A stretch of 54,561 bases of DNA from Gordonia amarae NBRC 15530. Its GTDB lineage: Bacteria; Actinomycetota; Actinomycetes; Mycobacteriales; Mycobacteriaceae. Of the stretch, positions 18,709-28,618 are shown piece after piece; position 1 is the stretch's first letter; each line of letters starts with the position of its first letter. The notes below the pieces were generated by a model, which worked only from the letters and a program-made list of their open reading frames with translations, had not been told where the DNA came from and made no database searches. Where the stretch lies: assembly GCF_000241345.1 (NCBI RefSeq), contig NZ_BAED01000025.1, forward strand, positions 1 through 54,561, given 5' to 3'. The position numbers and the translations under genes were made by a program.

Positions 18709-19659
18709 TCAGCTCTTGATGAAGTCCAGCAGGTGGCGGGTGACCGCTTCGGGTTGTTCCTGGTGGGCGAAATGGCCGCTGCCGGGGATCTCGGCGTAGG
18801 TGAAGTGTGCCGCGTAGCGGCCGGAGCGGCTGAGCGGGCGTTCGAAGATGTACGGGTCATCGGCGCCACGCAGCGCCAGGACCGGCACCGACAGCCTGCG
18901 GTCCATGAGTTTCATGAATTTGGCGCCGTCGGGGCGGAACTGGGAACGGAAGGCCCAGCGCCGGTACTCCAGGCTGGAGTGCGCGACGTACGGGATCTGC
19001 ATCGCCGACCTGTTGTGGGTGACGGTGTCGGCGAAGTCGGTGGTCCGCTGCCACTGCGGTGACGACAGGTGCCGGAAGTAGTGGTCGACGAACCGCGCGT
19101 CGTGGCCGGTGAGCCGGCGTTCACCGAGCCTCGGCAGCTGGTTGTGCAGGAAGCCGGACAGGAACGCCTTGCGCTGCACCCGGTGCAGCAGCACGTCCCG
19201 GCGCAGCGATCGCGGATGTGGGGAGGCGACGACGGCGATCCGGTCGACGACCCGCGGATGCAGGGTGGCCGTCGCCCAGCACACGAGACCCCCGTCGGCA
19301 TTGCCGACGAGGGTGGCGGTGCGATGGCCGAGGGACCGGACCAGGCCGTTGGTGTCGCCGGCGAGGGTCCAGCCGTCGTAGCCGCGGGGCGGTTTGTCGC
19401 TGTCCCCGTAACCGCGCAGGTCGACGGCGACCGCACGGTAACCGGTGTCGGTGAGAGCCTGGAGCTGATGCCGCCAGCCCCACCAGAACTCGGTGTATCC
19501 GTGCAGCAGCAGAACGAGCTGCCTGTCGGGTGACCCCGTGGGGTCGCATTCGACGGCGTGAAACTTCAGCCCGTTGGCACGCACATCGAAGTGATGCCAC
19601 TCGATGTCATGCCAGGGGCCGGGAAACCGGACGCTCGAGGGATCCGGCGCAGCGGCCAA
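18709..19659 (-). CDS. ephE: Alpha/beta-hydrolase, epoxide hydrolase family (EphE)
   Basis: A 316-aa alpha/beta hydrolase. HGYTEFWWGWR forms the oxyanion region, the nucleophile elbow VGNADGGLVCW puts an Asp at the nucleophile position as in epoxide hydrolases, ALRGADDPYI offers the acid, and GSGHFAHQEQPE the catalytic His. The elbow usually reads HDWGG, so activity on epoxides should be tested. The frame is open to 19905, but that part overlaps the next gene; TTG 19659, just after the TGA of the upstream gene, suits translational coupling. Position equals Rv3670. Confidence 0.85.
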   Translation of the reverse strand: MAAAPDPSSVRFPGPWHDIEWHHFDVRANGLKFHAVECDPTGSPDRQLVLLLHGYTEFWWGWRHQLQALTDTGYRAVAVDLRGYGDSDKPPRGYDGWTLAGDTNGLVRSLGHRTATLVGNADGGLVCWATATLHPRVVDRIAVVASPHPRSLRRDVLLHRVQRKAFLSGFLHNQLPRLGERRLTGHDARFVDHYFRHLSSPQWQRTTDFADTVTHNRSAMQIPYVAHSSLEYRRWAFRSQFRPDGAKFMKLMDRRLSVPVLALRGADDPYIFERPLSRSGRYAAHFTYAEIPGSGHFAHQEQPEAVTRHLLDFIKS

Positions 19660-19661
19660 CG

Positions 19662-20186
19662 TCAGCGCCGCGGGTCGTGCGCCGGCGGTATCGGCGGGTA
19701 CCCGGCCCGGGCGTCGACCGCGGGGGGTGCGTCGTTTCCGGGAATGCCGCGCGGCAGCACGGTCTGTACCTCTTTGACGGACTCGATGGTCTTCTGCGGC
19801 CCGCGGACCTTCCGGAAGATGATGTAGCCGACGACGCCCGCGATGATCGTGACGGTCAGCAGGATGAGGAACACGATCAGCCACGCCAGCCACGCCGGCA
19901 GCCATACGTCGAGCAGTACGGCGAGAAAGAAGAAGAAGAACAGGCTGGTGTACAGGGCCATCACACCGGCGACGGCGAACAGGCCGGTACCGGCGCCCGC
20001 CTTCTTACCCGCATCCACCAGCTCGGCCTTGGCCAGCGCGACCTCGGCGCGGAACAACGTCGACACGCTGGCGGTGGCGTCCTTGACCAGATTCCCGATG
20101 CTGGGTTCGCCGTCCTTGCCGACGTTCGCATCCCGCAGCGGGATCGACGGGACACTCTGGTTGCCGGGGGGCACGGGTCGGCTCAC
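19662..20186 (-). CDS. Holin-superfamily-like membrane protein (Rv3669-like)
   Basis: A 174-aa protein. An amphipathic segment (IGNLVKDATASVSTLFRAEVALAKAELVDAGKKAGAG) precedes two strong membrane helices (about 80-105 and 112-140) and a Pro-rich tail. This is the pattern of the actinobacterial phage_holin_3_6 family; the name comes from the topology, and no lysis role is known. GTG 20186 has GGAGG five bases upstream and is preferred over ATG 20225. It is coupled to ephE. Confidence 0.82.
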   Translation of the reverse strand: MSRPVPPGNQSVPSIPLRDANVGKDGEPSIGNLVKDATASVSTLFRAEVALAKAELVDAGKKAGAGTGLFAVAGVMALYTSLFFFFFLAVLLDVWLPAWLAWLIVFLILLTVTIIAGVVGYIIFRKVRGPQKTIESVKEVQTVLPRGIPGNDAPPAVDARAGYPPIPPAHDPRR

Positions 20187-20243
20187 TACATCCTCCGTAG
20201 ATCGGGTATGGGCATATGTTGCCATGCTTTGCCCGCAATACCA

Positions 20244-20286
20244 CGACGCAGCGCCACCGGGATTTCTCGCCGGTGGCGCTGCGTCG
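20244..20286 (-). terminator. Strong hairpin downstream of acs
   Basis: Perfect 17-bp arms CGACGCAGCGCCACCGG and its complement enclose a 9-nt loop (GATTTCTCG). It lies 20 bp after the acs stop on the minus strand. Confidence 0.8.
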
Positions 20287-20306
20287 GGATCATGCGGGCG
20301 GGATCA

Positions 20307-22259
<1,953 letters not shown>

Positions 22260-22336
22260 CTTTTCCAGGCCTTTCTCTTCGGTGAGTCTCTACCGGGCTA
22301 GTCTTTCGGACCGCAAACTTTTAGGTATGGTCCGAC

Positions 22337-22367
22337 GTCCATGATCGGGGTTCGCCCGATCATGGAC
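22337..22367. promoter_or_regulatory. Perfect palindrome upstream of acs
   Basis: Perfect 13-bp arms GTCCATGATCGGG and CCCGATCATGGAC enclose 5 nt. It could be an operator or a hairpin in the acs leader. Confidence 0.5.
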
Positions 22368-22408
22368 GGGCTGCGCACGGCGAGGGACGCCGCACGTTCT
22401 CGTGTGAT

Positions 22409-22424
22409 TGTGAGGGTAGTCACG
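22409..22424. promoter_or_regulatory. CRP-type site between acs and the Rv3662c-like gene
   Basis: TGTGAGGGTAGTCACG matches TGTGA-N6-TCACA at 9 of 10 conserved positions. It lies in the divergent promoter region. Confidence 0.65.
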
Positions 22425-22538
22425 TTGGGGTGGCGTTGCGGGCGAGTACGGTCCGATTCGCGCCGAATGGTCGCCGTGGTGCGCCGAATGGACCAGGCGG
22501 GGCGGGCCGATAGGGCGGGCGTCGATAGGGTGGGCATC

Positions 22539-23285
22539 GTGGGAATCGATCCGCTGGCACCGCTCGTCGCCCTGCCCGGCGTCGCCGAGGCGGCCGAGAA
22601 GGCGCGCGACGCCCTCAGCGCCGTCCACCGGCACCGCGCCAACCTGCGCGGCTGGGACAAAACCGCGACCGAGGCGTCGTGGCGTGCGGGCAGATCGTCG
22701 GCGGCCATCGACGGCGGCAGCGTCGAACTGCGCCGCGACGGCGACTTCGATGATCCGATCCTCGCCGGGGCGATGCGCGTCGCCCAGGCCCTCGACGGCG
22801 ACTCCCTCGATCAGCTGACCGGCGTGTTCCGGCGCGCACCGGCCCAGGCACTGGCCCGGCTGCACATGCTGGCCGCCGCCGACATGGTCGACGATCCCGA
22901 CGAACTCGGCCGGCCCCGCGCCGGAGCCGACGTCGCGGCCCGGCTCGACCTGCTCGGCCAGCTCATCAGCGGCGCCACCACGGTGCCCGGTCCGGTGCTG
23001 GCGGCCGTCGTCCACGGTGAACTGCTCACCCTCGACGCGTTCCCCACCGCCAACGGCATCATCGCTCGCGCCGCGTCGAGACTGGTGTGCACGTCGACGG
23101 GCCTGGACCCGCACAACCTGGGTGTCCCCGAGGTCACCTGGCTCAAACGCATCAAGGATTACCGGGCCTTCGCCCAGGGATTCGCCGCCGGCACGCCCGA
23201 AGGTCTCGGAAACTGGATCCTGCTGACCTGCGAAGCACTCGAAGCCGGTGCCGCAGAAGCGAAATCCATAGCCGACGCGGTGTAG
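22539..23285 (+). CDS. Conserved actinobacterial protein (Rv3662c-like), function unknown
   Basis: A 248-aa mostly helical protein, divergent from acs. The start is GTG 22539 (VGIDPLAPLVALPG), with AGGGTG upstream; GTG 22530 is also possible. The stretch AGRSSAAIDGGSVEL faintly recalls the N-terminal region of Fic proteins, but I see no HPFxxGNG motif. Such proteins are often labelled oxidoreductase without evidence. Synteny with Rv3662c supports the gene. Confidence 0.72.
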   Translation: MGIDPLAPLVALPGVAEAAEKARDALSAVHRHRANLRGWDKTATEASWRAGRSSAAIDGGSVELRRDGDFDDPILAGAMRVAQALDGDSLDQLTGVFRRAPAQALARLHMLAAADMVDDPDELGRPRAGADVAARLDLLGQLISGATTVPGPVLAAVVHGELLTLDAFPTANGIIARAASRLVCTSTGLDPHNLGVPEVTWLKRIKDYRAFAQGFAAGTPEGLGNWILLTCEALEAGAAEAKSIADAV

Positions 23286-23290
23286 ATGCG

Positions 23291-23390
23291 GCGGGCCTGA
23301 GTTCTTCTGCCCCTTGGTCCCATTCTTCCTCAGTCGTTCGCGCAGGCTCCTTCGTCCAGAACGGGCGGGGCAGAAAAACTCAACCCGCCC
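23291..23390. repeat. Palindrome family B, copy after the Rv3662c-like gene
   Basis: The arms GCGGG-CCTG-AGTTCTTCTGCCCC and GGGGCAGAAAAACTCAACCCGC pair imperfectly around a core with ATTCTTCCTC, CGCAGGCTCC and CGTCCAGA, the same core words as at 1581-1800. Confidence 0.65.
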
Positions 23391-23490
23391 GGTCGGCCAA
23401 ACAGGTGGTCGCCTCGGCATCGGCCTCCTGCGAACGATTCCACCACTCGGCGACGGGCCGATGCCAGGGTGACCAGGAATCCTGGTCGCG

Positions 23491-23605
23491 TGGGAAGTTC
23501 GGGTGGAGCGTCCCCGGTCTGGACTGACGACTGAGCCGGGGGAGCTTGCGAGCCCGCGTGAAGGAGGAGGGAAGACCGGGGGTGAGTGGAACCCGAGACT
23601 TCCCA
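23491..23605. repeat. Palindrome family B, second copy in reverse orientation
   Basis: The arms TGGGAAGT-CGGGT and ACCCGA-ACTTCCCA flank inner arms TCCCCGGTCT and ACCGGGG. The core contains GGAGCTTGCGAGCCCGCG and GAGGAGGGAAGA, the reverse complement of the family B core. Confidence 0.65.
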
Positions 23606-23606
23606 C

Positions 23607-24030
23607 AAAATAAAACGCGGGCGGTGTCCTGACATCTGCCAGGCCACCACCCGCGTAGCACGGACCCAAGTTACCAAGCGTGCTTGGTGGGTTGTGGGAT
23701 CACCTCGGCGAGGGACTGTGGCTTTCTCTCGACTCTCACGAAGCGGATTCGTCCTGATCGGCTGCTGCCGTGTCCGGGTGAAGCGCCGCTCTCATTCGGA
23801 GATCCGCGCGCTGGGCGACGGTCGTCGTGTGATTCGGGACCTCCCCGAATCCTCGTCGTCCCTAGCGGGTCTGTGAGAGTTGTTGATCGGTCTCAGTGTC
23901 GCAGGTGCACAACGCTTTTGCCTTATTGCGGCGCGCTCCGCGTGGGTGCTTGCCGCCCGTGCTGGGAATTGCCCGACTTGGGGGTTCGTGCCTTCTCTTC
24001 CGGCTCGAACTTGGCCTTCCGGGATTCCGT
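23607..24030 (-). ncRNA. ms1: Ms1-like (MTS2823-like) RNA
   Basis: No protein frame here is convincing. A minus-strand transcript is well framed: -10 TACAAA and -35 TTGCTG (17-nt spacer) at 24038-24066, and at its 3' end a GC-rich hairpin (about 23616-23656) followed by TTTTATTTT. In M. tuberculosis the abundant Ms1/MTS2823 RNA, which binds core RNA polymerase, sits between Rv3661 and Rv3662c on the strand opposite to them; the position and strand agree here. Predicted length is about 424 nt, longer than the roughly 300 nt known in mycobacteria, so the start could lie further in. Identity rests on synteny and signals. Confidence 0.7.
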
Positions 24031-24037
24031 AACAACG

Positions 24038-24066
24038 TTTGTACACCGTGATTCCGGTCACAGCAA
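24038..24066 (-). promoter_or_regulatory. Promoter of the Ms1-like RNA with embedded CRP palindrome
   Basis: On the minus strand, TTGCTG (24066-24061), 17 nt, then TACAAA (24043-24038). The spacer region holds TGTGACCGGAATCACG (24062-24047), which matches the CRP consensus at 9 of 10 conserved positions, so bound Crp would block RNA polymerase. Confidence 0.6.
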
Positions 24067-24292
24067 GACGTCTCGCCGTCCAATTTTCGGGCCCGGATTT
24101 TGTGGTGCGAGATCGCCGGCCGGGGTGTATATGCACCTTGGGAATACCTGCTTTTACCTGCGAAGATGCCCGGAAGTGGGTGGACTGTGGTCCGGATCGC
24201 GGATGCCCGGGCGAAGCGGACCGCAGTCCATCGCGCATATGCGCTGGCCACCGCATGAAACCGAACAACATCCACGCAGGTAACGGATCGGC

Positions 24293-24320
24293 TTGCATCC
24301 GCTCAGATCGTGTGTATAGT
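24293..24320 (+). promoter_or_regulatory. Promoter of 6C RNA
   Basis: -35 TTGCAT (24293-24298), 16-nt spacer, -10 TATAGT (24315-24320), with TGTG just ahead of the -10. Transcription should start near 24326. Confidence 0.65.
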
Positions 24321-24325
24321 CGTGG

Positions 24326-24424
24326 ATACCCGGTTGTAATACCGGAGCGATTCAGCCCGACCCCCCGGGGCTGAAACGCCGACAACCCCGGCCTCCTCCC
24401 CCCTGGCCGGGGTTGTCCTCTATT
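24326..24424 (+). ncRNA. 6C RNA (B11-type small RNA)
   Basis: A transcript of about 95-99 nt with the hallmark of actinobacterial 6C RNA: two hairpins, each with a run of six C in the loop. Hairpin 1 is TTCAGCCC/GGGCTGAA (24351-24375). Hairpin 2 is GACAACCCCGGCC/GGCCGGGGTTGTC (24380-24416), followed by a U-rich tail, so it also serves as the terminator. It lies directly upstream of ssd on the same strand, as B11 (ncRv13660c) does in M. tuberculosis. 6C RNAs are thought to pair with G-rich ribosome sites of target mRNAs through the C loops. Confidence 0.88.
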
Positions 24425-24427
24425 TTG

Positions 24428-24543
24428 GGGAAAGTCTGTTGAGACTGCGCTTACCGCCGGTCTTCCTCCATCGCTCGGGGTCGCAGGCTCCCCGCTCGCT
24501 CCGTCGTCCAGACCGGCGACGCTCCGTCTCAACAGACTTTCCC
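24428..24543. repeat. Palindrome family B copy between 6C RNA and ssd
   Basis: Perfect 18-bp arms GGGAAAGTCTGTTGAGAC (24428-24445) and its complement (24526-24543). The core carries GGTCTTCCTCC, TCGCAGGCTCCCCGCTCG and CGTCCAGACCGG, as in other family B copies. Confidence 0.75.
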
Positions 24544-24657
24544 TGGCGGCCAAACATGTTGTTGCGGTGGCATATGGCCTGTTGCCTTGAGTGGTTGTTC
24601 CCGCTGGTTGAGTTGGGGGTTGTTCTCGCTGGTTGGGGTGTGAGGGGTGTTCCCGCA

Positions 24658-24717
24658 GGTTGAGGTGTGACGAGCCGTTAGGCGAGGAGCCTCGAAACCC
24701 GGTGAGACGACGATGTC
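24658..24717. repeat. Palindrome family A, half copy
   Basis: GGTTGAGGTGTGA through GCCTCGAAACCCGGTGAGACGA matches the left half of the copy at 1811; the right half is absent. The 60 bp upstream (24601-24657) contain degenerate GCTGGTTG words. Confidence 0.6.
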
Positions 24718-24736
24718 CCTGTGGATGGAACCTGAC

Positions 24737-24745
24737 TTATCCACA
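24737..24745 (+). promoter_or_regulatory. DnaA-box sequence upstream of ssd
   Basis: TTATCCACA is the consensus DnaA box; TGTGGATGG lies on the other strand sense 17 bp earlier. The block TTATCCACAGATTC recurs before tadA. Confidence 0.4.
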
Positions 24746-24798
24746 GATTCCGGTTTCTGGGGTCCGCGCGGCGATGGCGAGGCAATTCTCCGCTGACG

Positions 24799-25878
24799 AT
24801 GTCAGGCATGCCTGATGACGTGCTCGCCCTCATCGACGACCACCTGACCGACGACGTCGCGCGCTGTGCGGCGGCCGCCGGATACCGCCTCGTGCGCCGC
24901 GAACCCGGGAACTGCCGGCGCGACTGGCTCGGGGCGCGTGCCGTCATCGTCGACGCGGCGGCGGTCAGTGCGCTCGCCGCGCTCGGACCGCCCCGGCGGG
25001 CCGGGATCGTGGTCGTCGGGTCGGGAGACGGCGCGGTGTCCTGGCCGGAGGCCATCGGGCTCGGCGCCGATCACACCGTCGTCCTGCCGGGCGGCGACGC
25101 CGAGCTGGTCCGCGTCCTCAGCGAGATCCGGCGACCGCGCAGGCATTCCGCCGGCGCGATTGCCGTCATCGGCGGTCACGGCGGAGCCGGGGCCAGCGTG
25201 CTGGCAGCCGCGATCTCCCTGAAGTTGTCCGACAATGGAACTCACACAATGCTTTTCGATGTCGATGCGCTGGGTGGCGGGACTGATCTGCTGCTCGGTC
25301 TCGAATCGGTGTCCGGGCTGCGCTGGCAGGATCTGACCGTCGAACGCGGGGCCGTCGGCGGGGACGCGCTGGCCGCCGTTCTGCCCCGATACGGCCCGCA
25401 CCTGTCGGTGCTCGCGCCCCGACGCCCCGCAACCGGCGACGACGCTCCGATCCGCCCCGAAGCGGTGGTCACCGCACTCGACGCGGCGCGCTCCCACGGC
25501 ACCCTGGTCGTCGTCGACACCCCACGGGCCGCCACCGCGCTTCGCGACAGCGTCATCGACTCCGTCAACCTCGTCGTCGTCGTGACCGTCGCCTCGCTGC
25601 ACGCCGTATCCGCGACCAGAGCCATCGTCCCCGGAATCCTCGACCGTGGTGCCGACGTGGCGCTCGTGGTGCGCGGGCCGTCGCCAGGAGGGTTGCGCGC
25701 CAACGCGATCGCCGATGCGATCGGACTCGGCCTGCTCGCCTCGTATCGTCCCGACCCACGGCTGCCGTCCCGGCTCGAACGGGACCGGCTGCGCGTGTCC
25801 GCGCACGGTCCGCTGGGCCGGGCGTGCGACGCGATCATCGCCCGGGCCGCCCACCACACCCCGGTCCGGCAGCCATGA
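24799..25878 (+). CDS. ssd: Septum-site-determining/TadZ-like ATPase Ssd
   Basis: A 359-aa MinD/CpaE-family protein (Rv3660c-like). A receiver-like N-terminal half precedes the P-loop domain, whose Walker A region reads GGHGGAGASVL: the usual Lys is replaced, as is typical of Ssd. Other blocks are LLFDVDALGGGTDLLLG-like switch residues and VVVDTPRAA. In M. tuberculosis Ssd overproduction blocks septation; as the first gene of the tad run it may instead position the pilus machine. The start MSGMPDD has weak ribosome-site support. It is 100 bp before tadA. Confidence 0.88.
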   Translation: MSGMPDDVLALIDDHLTDDVARCAAAAGYRLVRREPGNCRRDWLGARAVIVDAAAVSALAALGPPRRAGIVVVGSGDGAVSWPEAIGLGADHTVVLPGGDAELVRVLSEIRRPRRHSAGAIAVIGGHGGAGASVLAAAISLKLSDNGTHTMLFDVDALGGGTDLLLGLESVSGLRWQDLTVERGAVGGDALAAVLPRYGPHLSVLAPRRPATGDDAPIRPEAVVTALDAARSHGTLVVVDTPRAATALRDSVIDSVNLVVVVTVASLHAVSATRAIVPGILDRGADVALVVRGPSPGGLRANAIADAIGLGLLASYRPDPRLPSRLERDRLRVSAHGPLGRACDAIIARAAHHTPVRQP

Positions 25879-25916
25879 GCCGCCGACCGGGTGTGCGAAT
25901 CATCCACAGGCCCAAG

Positions 25917-25925
25917 TTATCCACA
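25917..25925 (+). promoter_or_regulatory. DnaA-box sequence upstream of tadA
   Basis: TTATCCACA again, within a 14-bp block identical to the one before ssd. A second partial box, ATCCACA, lies 15 bp upstream. Confidence 0.4.
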
Positions 25926-25978
25926 GATTCACTGTCCGGCCGGGCAGGTGAGCGGGGAACGGCGGAATCGGAGGCACG

Positions 25979-27163
25979 ATGAACGGCATGCCCATCGACG
26001 ACGGCCTCCTTGATCGCGTACGCGACAAGCTCGCAGCCGAATCATCGGACACCACACCGGAAGTCATCGCCGCCGCGATCCGTGCCGAAGCGCATGGGGT
26101 GCTCGGTGACGCCGACCTCCTGGCGGCGCTGCGGCATCTGCAGACCGAACTCACCGGCGCCGGCCGGCTCGAACAGCTTCTGGCCGAACCGGATATCGCC
26201 GACGTTCTGGTCAGCGGGCCGCGGCAGGTGTGGGTCGATCGCGGGCACGGACTGCAGCGCACCGGCATCGTGTTCGACGACGAAGCCGCCGTCCGCCGAC
26301 TCGCCGGCAGGCTCGCCCTCAACGCCGGCAAACGTCTCGATGACGCCCAGCCCTGGGTCGACGGCCAACTGTCGGGCGTCGGCCGCCGCGGCTACACCGT
26401 CCGGCTGCACGCGGTGATCCCGCCCGTCGCCGCCGACGGAACCTGTATCTCGTTGCGGGTCTTACGAACAGCCAGCAAAGACCTCGGATCACTCATCGAA
26501 TCGGGCGCCGTTCCCGCTGATGCGGTGCCGCTCATCATGCGTATCATCGACGCCCGGCTCGCCTTCGTCGTCGTGGGTGGCACGGGCTCCGGAAAGACCA
26601 CGTTGTTGAACGCGATGATCGGGCAGATGGACGCCGCCGAACGGATCATCTGCGTCGAGGACGCGGCCGAACTGCGACCCGACCACCCGCACGTCGTGCG
26701 GATGGTGGCACGCACCGCGAATGTCGAAGGGGCGGGCGAGGTTCCGGTGCGGGTGCTGGTGCGCCAGGCGCTGCGGATGCGGCCAGACAGGATCGTCGTC
26801 GGTGAGGTTCGCGGCGCCGAGGTCATCGACCTGCTCACCGCGCTCAACACCGGCCACAACGGGTGCGCCGGAACCCTGCACGCCAACTCCATCGCTGAGG
26901 TACCGGCCCGGATGGAAGCACTTGCCGCACTGGGCGGAATGGGCCGCGAGGCCTTGCACAGCCAGCTCGCCGCCGCCCTCGACGTGGTGATCGGCGTCGA
27001 ACGCGACCGCGACGGGCGCCGGGGCGTCGCCGAGATCGGGGTCGTCCGGCGCGGCGCCGACGGCCTGGTCACCATCGCCCCGGTGTGGGTGCGCGGCACC
27101 GGAATACTCGACGGGGCGGTATTCGACGGGGCCCGGCCCGCACTCACCGGAGGCGGGCGGTGA
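25979..27163 (+). CDS. tadA: TadA/CpaF-type secretion ATPase
   Basis: A 394-aa type II/IV secretion motor of the Tad (tight adherence) pilus system, the Rv3659c equivalent. Walker A GGTGSGKTT is at residues 200-208, the Asp box CVEDAAELRPDHPHVVR follows, and the Walker B region is RIVVGEVRGAE; the His box is TGHNGCAGTLHAN. It is cytosolic and drives pilin assembly through the TadB/TadC membrane proteins encoded directly downstream. The tadB start overlaps its stop by one base (TGATG). Confidence 0.93.
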   Translation: MNGMPIDDGLLDRVRDKLAAESSDTTPEVIAAAIRAEAHGVLGDADLLAALRHLQTELTGAGRLEQLLAEPDIADVLVSGPRQVWVDRGHGLQRTGIVFDDEAAVRRLAGRLALNAGKRLDDAQPWVDGQLSGVGRRGYTVRLHAVIPPVAADGTCISLRVLRTASKDLGSLIESGAVPADAVPLIMRIIDARLAFVVVGGTGSGKTTLLNAMIGQMDAAERIICVEDAAELRPDHPHVVRMVARTANVEGAGEVPVRVLVRQALRMRPDRIVVGEVRGAEVIDLLTALNTGHNGCAGTLHANSIAEVPARMEALAALGGMGREALHSQLAAALDVVIGVERDRDGRRGVAEIGVVRRGADGLVTIAPVWVRGTGILDGAVFDGARPALTGGGR

Positions 27164-27969
27164 TGGTCCCGGTACTGTGCGCGGCGGCGGTGGCGGTGCT
27201 GTGGTGGCCCGCCAGTCGCACCGAATACCGGCTGACCCGGATGCGGCCTGCGGTCCGGGAACTGCGGACACCGCACTGGACCTGGGCGGTGCCTATCTTG
27301 ATCATCGCGCTGGCAATGACTTTCGGAGTCGAGGTGGCGGTGGCCGCGACGATGCTGGCCGCTGTCCTGCTGTGGCGCGACGCCCGGCGCCGACGCAGAC
27401 TGGCCGCCGAACAGGCCGACGCCGACCTGCTCACCGCGCTGTCGATCATGATCGCCGAGATGTCGGTCGGCGCCCTCGCCGCGAACGCGTGCGCCGCCGC
27501 CGCGGCCGAACTCGCCCACGTCAGACCGGATTCTGCGGTGTCACAAGGACTGTCGTCGCTGGCGGGCCGGGCGGTGCTCGGTGGCCAGATCTCCGTCGCC
27601 GGCCTGGAAGCCGCCCGGGGCGGGGCCGATTCCGGGGTGTGGGAACGCATCGGCACCGCCTGGCACCTGTCCGACCGGCACGGCCTGCCGATGGCGGACC
27701 TGCTGGTGGCCGTCCGCACCGACGTACTGGCGCAGAACGCCTTCGACGCCCGGACCCGGGCCGGGCTGGCCGGGCCGCGCGCGACCGCGTCGGTGCTGGC
27801 CGGTCTGCCGGTGCTCGGTATCGCACTCGGTCAGGCCACCGGCGCCAACCCGGTCGGTGTGCTCACCGGCGGCGGACTCGGTGGCATCCTGCTGATCGTC
27901 GGCACCGCGTTCATTGTCGCCGGATTGTGCTGGTCGGACCGGATCGTCGAGAAGGTGAGTGCGCGGTGA
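27163..27969 (+). CDS. tadB: TadB-like pilus inner-membrane protein
   Basis: A 268-aa T2SSF-domain protein (Rv3658c-like). Membrane helices lie near residues 3-17, 45-68, 205-225 and 232-255; a cytosolic helical domain sits between, with ADADLLTALSIMIAEMSVGALAANA. It pairs with TadC as the platform for TadA. Overlaps with tadA (1 bp) and tadC (4 bp) show one operon. Confidence 0.88.
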   Translation: MVPVLCAAAVAVLWWPASRTEYRLTRMRPAVRELRTPHWTWAVPILIIALAMTFGVEVAVAATMLAAVLLWRDARRRRRLAAEQADADLLTALSIMIAEMSVGALAANACAAAAAELAHVRPDSAVSQGLSSLAGRAVLGGQISVAGLEAARGGADSGVWERIGTAWHLSDRHGLPMADLLVAVRTDVLAQNAFDARTRAGLAGPRATASVLAGLPVLGIALGQATGANPVGVLTGGGLGGILLIVGTAFIVAGLCWSDRIVEKVSAR

Positions 27970-28574
27970 ACGCGCCGATCCTGCTCGCCGGGCTGTGCGC
28001 GGCCGCCGGGATGCTGCTGTGGCCGTCGCCGGAATGGTTGCTGCACAGGGTGAATCCCCAGGAAGTGGGGGAAGGTGACGGTGCGCTAGAGGTACGGCCC
28101 GACGACCCGTTCACCGTGGCCGCGGCCCTCGACCTGTTCGCGGTCTGCCTGCGGTCGGGACTGCCGGTCGAATCGGCTGCGCGGATCGTCGCGGCGTCGG
28201 CACCGGACAGTCTCGCCGCACCCATGACGACGGCGGCCGACCTGCTGGCCCTCGGCGCCGACCCCGACCACGCCTGGACCCTGGCCGCCGACGAGACCGA
28301 CAAAGAATCATCGTGTGGCACATGGTATTTCCGGTCCCTGGCGATGCTGGTACGCAGATCGGCCCGAGCCGGGGCATCGCTGACCGCAGGTATCGACGAA
28401 CTCGCCGTCGCGATCCGCCGTCGCGCCGAGGACCACGCGCTGGAGAAGGCCGAACGCGCCGGGGTCGCGATCAGCGGACCGCTCGGTCTGTGCTTCCTGC
28501 CCGCTTTCGTCTGCCTGGGCATCGTCCCGGTCGTCGTGGGCCTGGCCGGGGGAGTGTTCGCCGGAACCCTCTGA
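27966..28574 (+). CDS. tadC: TadC-like pilus inner-membrane protein
   Basis: A 202-aa T2SSF-domain protein (Rv3657c-like). It has an N-terminal helix, then VAAALDLFAVCLRSGLPVESAARIVA, typical of the T2SSF fold, and a hydrophobic C-terminal hairpin (SGPLGLCFLPAFVCLGIVPVVVGLAGGV). The start GTG 27966 overlaps the tadB stop. It is followed 44 bp later by the interrupted pilin-like gene. Confidence 0.88.
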   Translation: MNAPILLAGLCAAAGMLLWPSPEWLLHRVNPQEVGEGDGALEVRPDDPFTVAAALDLFAVCLRSGLPVESAARIVAASAPDSLAAPMTTAADLLALGADPDHAWTLAADETDKESSCGTWYFRSLAMLVRRSARAGASLTAGIDELAVAIRRRAEDHALEKAERAGVAISGPLGLCFLPAFVCLGIVPVVVGLAGGVFAGTL

Positions 28575-28618
28575 ACCACAATCAGATCCGAATCAATAAC
28601 AAGGAAGAGGAGACAACC

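Noticed and set aside
23684..24283. 199-codon plus frame and matching minus frames in the 1.5-kb gap
   Set aside because: Unusual residue mix, no ribosome site, and the region has promoter and terminator signals for an RNA on the minus strand.
24720..25925. Chromosomal origin of replication
   Set aside because: Only two perfect DnaA boxes about 1.2 kb apart, with no dnaA/dnaN and no AT-rich region.
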